This document shows, in pieces, positions 7,273 to 9,678 of a DNA stretch of 9,678 nt (position 1 is the stretch's first letter; each line of letters starts with the position of its first letter). Origin of the DNA: Candidatus Gastranaerophilales bacterium (GTDB lineage: Bacteria; Cyanobacteriota; Vampirovibrionia; Gastranaerophilales; Gastranaerophilaceae). Position numbers and translations under genes: made by a program. Below the pieces are notes generated by a model. That model ran no database searches. It saw nothing but the letters and a program-made list of their open reading frames with translations, and had not been told where the DNA came from. The stretch is from the NCBI GenBank assembly GCA_944323095.1, contig CALURE010000052.1:1-9678 (forward strand), written 5' to 3'.

Positions 7273-7791
7273 ATGACAGTAAGTGCAGTAGGACAAAATG
7301 ACAATTCAAGATTGAACACGGTTGCTAAAGCAACAGCAATTGGAGCAGCAGGCGGTGTTGCTTTAAAATATCTTCTCCCGATTACCAAACAGGAAGATAC
7401 AATTAGCAGACGCACAATGATTAATTATTGCCGTAAAGTTACAAACAAGGCAAAAGTTGCAGAATTTACTAAAAATGGTATTAAAACAACAGCTCAGGAC
7501 TGCTTCGTTAAAATGATTGAATCAAAAGATAAAGATGCTTTTAATTATGATGTTCTTGCCAAAAAAGTTCAAGCATTAGGCGGTGAAAATTCCGCCGCAG
7601 GCAAAGAATTCAGAAGCATTATCAGAACTGTTAATGAAGATTCAAAAGTTATGACAAGATATATGGCAAAATCTTACCATATAATGCTGAAAAAAATAAG
7701 ACCTGTAGTACCTTTTATTGTTGCAGGTGCAGGTGCAGGTTTTCTTGCAGGATTTGCGCATAATGTCTTAAAAACAGACTTTTACGCATAA
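7273..7791 (+). CDS. Unrecognised 172-residue protein with two glycine-rich hydrophobic segments
   Basis: I do not recognise a characterised family. Residues about 16-37 (AKATAIGAAGGVALKYLLPI within it) and about 143-163 (VPFIVAGAGAGFLAG within it) are hydrophobic and rich in Gly and Ala, so the protein may span or associate with the membrane through both ends. The middle (40-140) is charged and mostly helical in character, with two cysteines (C53, C77) and no catalytic motif that I can see. AAAGG (7258-7262) precedes the ATG by 10 nt. A strong promoter with a long leader and an excellent terminator make it a single-gene transcript that is probably well expressed. The short, polar N-terminus resembles those of small lineage-specific proteins in Gastranaerophilales; this is from memory and not tested. 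The function is open. Confidence 0.8.
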   Translation: MTVSAVGQNDNSRLNTVAKATAIGAAGGVALKYLLPITKQEDTISRRTMINYCRKVTNKAKVAEFTKNGIKTTAQDCFVKMIESKDKDAFNYDVLAKKVQALGGENSAAGKEFRSIIRTVNEDSKVMTRYMAKSYHIMLKKIRPVVPFIVAGAGAGFLAGFAHNVLKTDFYA

Positions 7792-7820
7792 ATTTTATAT
7801 TTTTTCACCAAAAAAATACA

Positions 7821-7853
7821 GGCTGAATTATAAATAATTCAGCCATTTTTTTT
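7821..7853. terminator. Strong intrinsic terminator, probably working in both directions
   Basis: GGCTGAATTA and TAATTCAGCC form a perfect 10-bp stem with a TAAA loop (7821-7844). It is followed on the plus strand by A and eight T, ending the gene at 7273. On the minus strand the same stem is followed by TGTATTTTTTT, so it can also end the transcript of the secreted protein gene, whose stop is 45 nt away. Confidence 0.9.
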
Positions 7854-7863
7854 CGGAGGAAAG

Positions 7864-7885
7864 ACGGGTGACCGGCCCGTTTTTT
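7864..7885 (+). terminator. Second plus-strand hairpin with T-run
   Basis: ACGGG (7864-7868) pairs with CCCGT (7876-7880) around a 7-nt loop, followed by a run of six T. It lies about 10 nt after the main terminator and would catch read-through. A similar CCGGG/CCCGG hairpin with a 7-nt loop lies at 7909-7925 inside the neighbouring gene. The patch is markedly richer in G+C than its surroundings. Confidence 0.45.
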
Positions 7886-7889
7886 ACCG

Positions 7890-8219
7890 TTACTCCAAAA
7901 CATCTTCCCCGGGCTCGACACCCGGCAGACATACCCCGAATTGACAGTTGGAATTATACTCATTTGTCTGAGGCTTTGCAGCAGATGTGTTGTCTTCTTC
8001 CGTATTAATTAATTCATCATAATACGGCTTTCTGTAATCCCTCTGGAAAGCATCTGTTTTTTGTAATTCCTGCAAATTATCAGGAACAAGCCTTTGCTCA
8101 AGAGATTGTGTTTCCCAGTTAGATGTTGTTGCAGTACAGGCTCCGCCTGTTATGCTGCAGACAGCAGACGCGGGAAGTGCTAATACAAACATAAAACAGA
8201 ATATTATAAATTTTTTCAT
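7890..8219 (-). CDS. Small secreted protein with two cysteine pairs, unknown function
   Basis: The protein has 109 residues. MKK followed by a hydrophobic stretch and LPASA (15-19) is a clear Sec signal peptide with cleavage expected after A19. The residue before C21 is Val, so it does not fit a lipobox. The mature part has cysteine pairs CSITGGAC (21-28) and CQFGVC (92-97), which could form disulfides or bind a metal, and a polar acidic middle. No family is recognised. The start is ATG 8219 with GAAAGG 10 nt upstream. A TTG six codons earlier lies inside that ribosome site and is not a sensible start. It is transcribed alone from a TATAAT promoter at 8247 and ends toward the bidirectional terminator at 7821-7844. 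An extracytoplasmic location is safe, the role is unknown. Confidence 0.8.
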   Translation of the reverse strand: MKKFIIFCFMFVLALPASAVCSITGGACTATTSNWETQSLEQRLVPDNLQELQKTDAFQRDYRKPYYDELINTEEDNTSAAKPQTNEYNSNCQFGVCLPGVEPGEDVLE

Positions 8220-8246
8220 ATTTAACCGGCCTTTCAATAATTCTAC

Positions 8247-8252
8247 ATTATA
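8247..8252 (-). promoter_or_regulatory. -10 box of the secreted-protein gene
   Basis: A perfect TATAAT on the minus strand lies 27 nt before the ATG at 8219. Transcription would start about 8240, with the GAAAGG ribosome site just inside the leader. No good -35 is seen at 16-18 nt spacing and there is no extended -10 TG, so an activator may help. Confidence 0.45.
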
Positions 8253-8345
8253 AGCTTAAACGACAATGCGAAATTTTTCATTGCCATAAAGTAGCAAAAA
8301 TTTTTTTGTTGAATTTTTATTTCAAACATAGGAGTAAATATTTTT

Positions 8346-8936
8346 ATGAATAACATAAGTTTTCAAGGCCGCACAAATCTGATTTTTGACACAAGAGCAT
8401 ATGATCACGCAAAAGAAGTTACATCAGGGACATACAGACACCTGAAAGCAAACAATAAATGCAATCTGACTAACGGAAAAATTTATACATCAAAAGCAGA
8501 CGCAAAACATTTAGCAGTAATTGTACGAAGTGAAAAAGACGGAATGATTAAACTTGTTCCGGTAAATGGAAAAATCCAGATATTTATTGACGAAATAGCT
8601 AAAAAAGTTGATGAATTAAAAAAATTATCAAAAAATAAGCTTACCGCATGGATTATAGGCGGTGAAAACATTGATAGTCCTAACGGTGAAAAAACTATTG
8701 AAGCAGTAAATAAAGTTGCAGATGTAATATGCGACAGACCGGATATTGATACATCTATACTTGCAGGAAGCAGAACCGGTGAAGATAAAATAGTTCTTCA
8801 TACAAAAAATAATAATCTTGAAATAATTTTAGATAAAGATATTAACCCGCAAAATCAAAAGGCATTTGTTGATGATATTGAAGAATATTTTGATATTGTA
8901 GAATTAAACAATACGGATTTATCTGTCATAAAATAG
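8346..8936 (+). CDS. ISFQG-type hypothetical protein with a CheD-like core lacking catalytic residues
   Basis: The protein has 196 residues. GGAG (8331-8334) lies 11 nt before the ATG. The N-terminus MNNISFQGRT carries the ISFQG-like motif that I associate with many Gastranaerophilales proteins. No signal peptide or membrane segment is seen. Residues 54-155 recall the CheD fold: a hydrophobic strand (KHLAVIV, 54-60), a helix (79-95), AWIIGGENI (101-109) at the place of CheD's AKxFGGAxM, NGEKTIEAV (113-121) at the place of iGxxN, and ILAGSRTGEDKIVLHT (138-153) at the place of dxGGxxGRxvxf. CheD deamidates glutamines of chemoreceptors through a Cys-His pair. I find neither residue in the right place, so it would be non-enzymatic if related. 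The similarity is by eye and weak. Its end overlaps the end of the opposite gene by 18 bp. Confidence 0.75.
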   Translation: MNNISFQGRTNLIFDTRAYDHAKEVTSGTYRHLKANNKCNLTNGKIYTSKADAKHLAVIVRSEKDGMIKLVPVNGKIQIFIDEIAKKVDELKKLSKNKLTAWIIGGENIDSPNGEKTIEAVNKVADVICDRPDIDTSILAGSRTGEDKIVLHTKNNNLEIILDKDINPQNQKAFVDDIEEYFDIVELNNTDLSVIK

Positions 8937-9350
8937 CATATGTTTTTTCTTTGCAGTTTTTTCCAGAACTTCGCTGAACGGAATTATAGGTTCCATTTTA
9001 TACCCGCAGTCATCAGAAAGTGCTCCGCCCATTGAGAACAATTCTTCCTGCGGGTATCGCCTGCATATACCGGGTCTTGTTCTGTGAATTTTGCATTTAT
9101 GTGTTACAGGATCTAAGTTCTGACATTCAAAAATTAAGCCTATATCATCTTTGCCTATAACTTTCAGATAACTGTAAAAACGATGAAGATATTGTAATTT
9201 TTCAAACTCTTTTTCATCCTGAACAACATGTTTGTAGTGTTTTACATATATCTGCGTACAGCATTTGCCGCAGGCTTTGCATTTGCCGGTGCGGTAATAC
9301 TTCTTTTTAAGAACTTTAGACAGAAAAAATTTTTTTAGCTTTTCAAACAT
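8919..9350 (-). CDS. YkgJ-family cysteine-cluster protein
   Basis: Members of the YkgJ family (putative zinc- or iron-chelating proteins) carry conserved Cys clusters. Their exact role is not established. The 143-residue form shows CKACGKCC (24-31, CxxCxxCC), C76, C86, H89, C96 with the typical RPGICRRYP (92-100), and C115. The N-terminus is lysine-rich and basic. The start at 9350 is preferred because it lies six bases after an extended -10 box. No Shine-Dalgarno sequence is present, suggesting a leaderless message. An in-frame ATG at 9410 would add 20 residues, encoded across that promoter motif; it also lacks a ribosome site but has a TATAAT upstream (9419-9424), so it cannot be fully excluded. 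No terminator is seen after its stop, which overlaps the convergent gene. Confidence 0.88.
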   Translation of the reverse strand: MFEKLKKFFLSKVLKKKYYRTGKCKACGKCCTQIYVKHYKHVVQDEKEFEKLQYLHRFYSYLKVIGKDDIGLIFECQNLDPVTHKCKIHRTRPGICRRYPQEELFSMGGALSDDCGYKMEPIIPFSEVLEKTAKKKHMLFYDR

Positions 9351-9356
9351 ACCAGT

Positions 9357-9374
9357 ATAATAACATAAAGTTTT
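9357..9374 (-). promoter_or_regulatory. ykgJ-type gene promoter with extended -10
   Basis: On the minus strand AAAACTTTATGT (9363-9374) runs into TATTAT (9357-9362), the same arrangement as at recJ. The ATG at 9350 follows after six bases. A good -35 is not seen at 17 nt. TTTACA just upstream is only 11 nt away and too close to serve as one. Confidence 0.5.
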
Positions 9375-9483
9375 GTAAACATTTAAATAAAATTTGGCAA
9401 ATCTGAACATTCACAGGAATTATAAAAAATGTAAAAGCCGAAATAAATTATATAACTATAACATAACCAAAATAACCAACCTT

Positions 9484-9512
9484 GACCTTGATAATCCAAG
9501 GTCTTTTCTTTT
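9484..9512 (+). terminator. Orphan intrinsic terminator on the plus strand
   Basis: GACCTTG (9484-9490) and CAAGGTC (9497-9503) form a perfect 7-bp stem with loop ATAATC, followed by TTTTCTTTT. There is no T-run on the minus strand. The nearest upstream plus-strand gene ends at 8936, with a minus-strand gene in between. The terminator therefore ends either a long antisense read-through of the 8346 gene or an unrecognised small RNA from 9411-9483, where I see no convincing promoter. Confidence 0.75.
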
Positions 9513-9551
9513 ATAACAGTAATTCTAAGAAAAAATAATAATTATTCCTAC

Positions 9552-9580
9552 TTTACAAATAAAACTTTATGTAGTATTAT
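9552..9580 (+). promoter_or_regulatory. Promoter of the rubredoxin-like gene
   Basis: TTTACA (9552-9557), a 17-nt spacer and TATTAT (9575-9580) form a good sigma-70 promoter. The spacer contains the same AAAACTTTATGT (9561-9572) as the recJ and ykgJ promoters, here two bases further from the -10. Transcription would start about 9586, with a leader of about 45 nt. Confidence 0.65.
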
Positions 9581-9631
9581 AAATCATGTAGAAAAAGAGA
9601 GATCATTTTTGATTAAGAAAGGTGGTAAAAA

Positions 9632-9678
9632 ATGGCAAAATTTGTATGTACAGTATGCGGCTGGTCAACAGAAGCTGA
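9632..9678 (+). CDS. N-terminal fragment of a rubredoxin-like protein, cut by window edge
   Basis: Only 15 codons are inside the window: MAKFVCTVCGWSTEA. FVCTVCG is the first CxxCG half of a rubredoxin iron site, as in rubredoxin, rubrerythrin or rubredoxin-domain flavoproteins. The second CxxCG pair would lie beyond the edge, so which of these it is cannot be decided. AAAGGTGG (9618-9625) lies about 8 nt before the ATG and a near-consensus promoter lies at 9552-9580. In anaerobes such proteins serve electron transfer and oxygen or peroxide detoxification. This role is inferred from the family. Confidence 0.7.
   Translation, partial: MAKFVCTVCGWSTEA

Noticed and set aside
7855..7993. Plus-strand frame beginning GTG at 7868 behind a GGAGG (7855-7859)
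   Set aside because: The ribosome site looks good, but the frame starts inside a terminator hairpin, runs antisense to the secreted-protein gene and has no promoter between it and the strong terminator at 7821-7853.
9374..9379. TTTACA on the minus strand as the -35 of the ykgJ-type promoter
   Set aside because: It is only 11 nt from the TATTAT box, too short for a sigma-70 spacer.

Overview
The window is AT-rich bacterial DNA with tightly packed genes. It probably comes from the gut clade Gastranaerophilales (Vampirovibrionia, formerly Melainabacteria). This assignment is an inference. It rests on the lineage-style N-terminus ISFQG in the gene at 8346, on several small membrane or secreted proteins that fit no common family, and on extended -10 promoters lying beside ordinary housekeeping genes. 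No rRNA, tRNA, CRISPR array, insertion sequence or transposase was seen.

Layout. Positions 1-1237 (minus) hold most of a membrane-anchored protein with a coiled coil and a GHKL/Hsp90-type ATP-binding domain. Its C-terminus lies beyond the left edge. It diverges from a plus-strand block made of recJ (single-strand DNA exonuclease), rfbA/rmlA (dTDP-glucose synthesis), glyA (serine hydroxymethyltransferase) and a WecA/TagO-type polyprenyl-phosphate sugar-phosphate transferase. rfbA and the WecA-like gene point to surface polysaccharide synthesis. recJ and glyA are core metabolism that happens to sit with them.

From 7071 onward the genes are small and mostly lineage-specific. A strong promoter inside the end of the WecA-like gene drives a leader of about 165 nt and a 172-residue putative membrane protein, which ends at a textbook terminator. 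Next come a small secreted cysteine-containing protein (minus), an ISFQG protein with a CheD-like core that lacks the catalytic residues (plus), and a YkgJ-type cysteine-cluster protein (minus) that overlaps it tail to tail. The right edge carries the first 15 codons of a rubredoxin-like protein behind a consensus promoter.

No stretch without a gene exceeds 300 bases. The longest, 9351-9631, holds the ykgJ promoter, an orphan plus-strand terminator and the promoter of the last gene. The gap at 1238-1422 holds two divergent promoters. The gap at 7086-7272 holds the leader RNA.

The points most worth following are the unusual GHKL protein, a 12-base promoter motif repeated exactly at three promoters, two apparently leaderless genes, the structured leader at 7105-7272, and the convergent antisense arrangement at 8346-9512.
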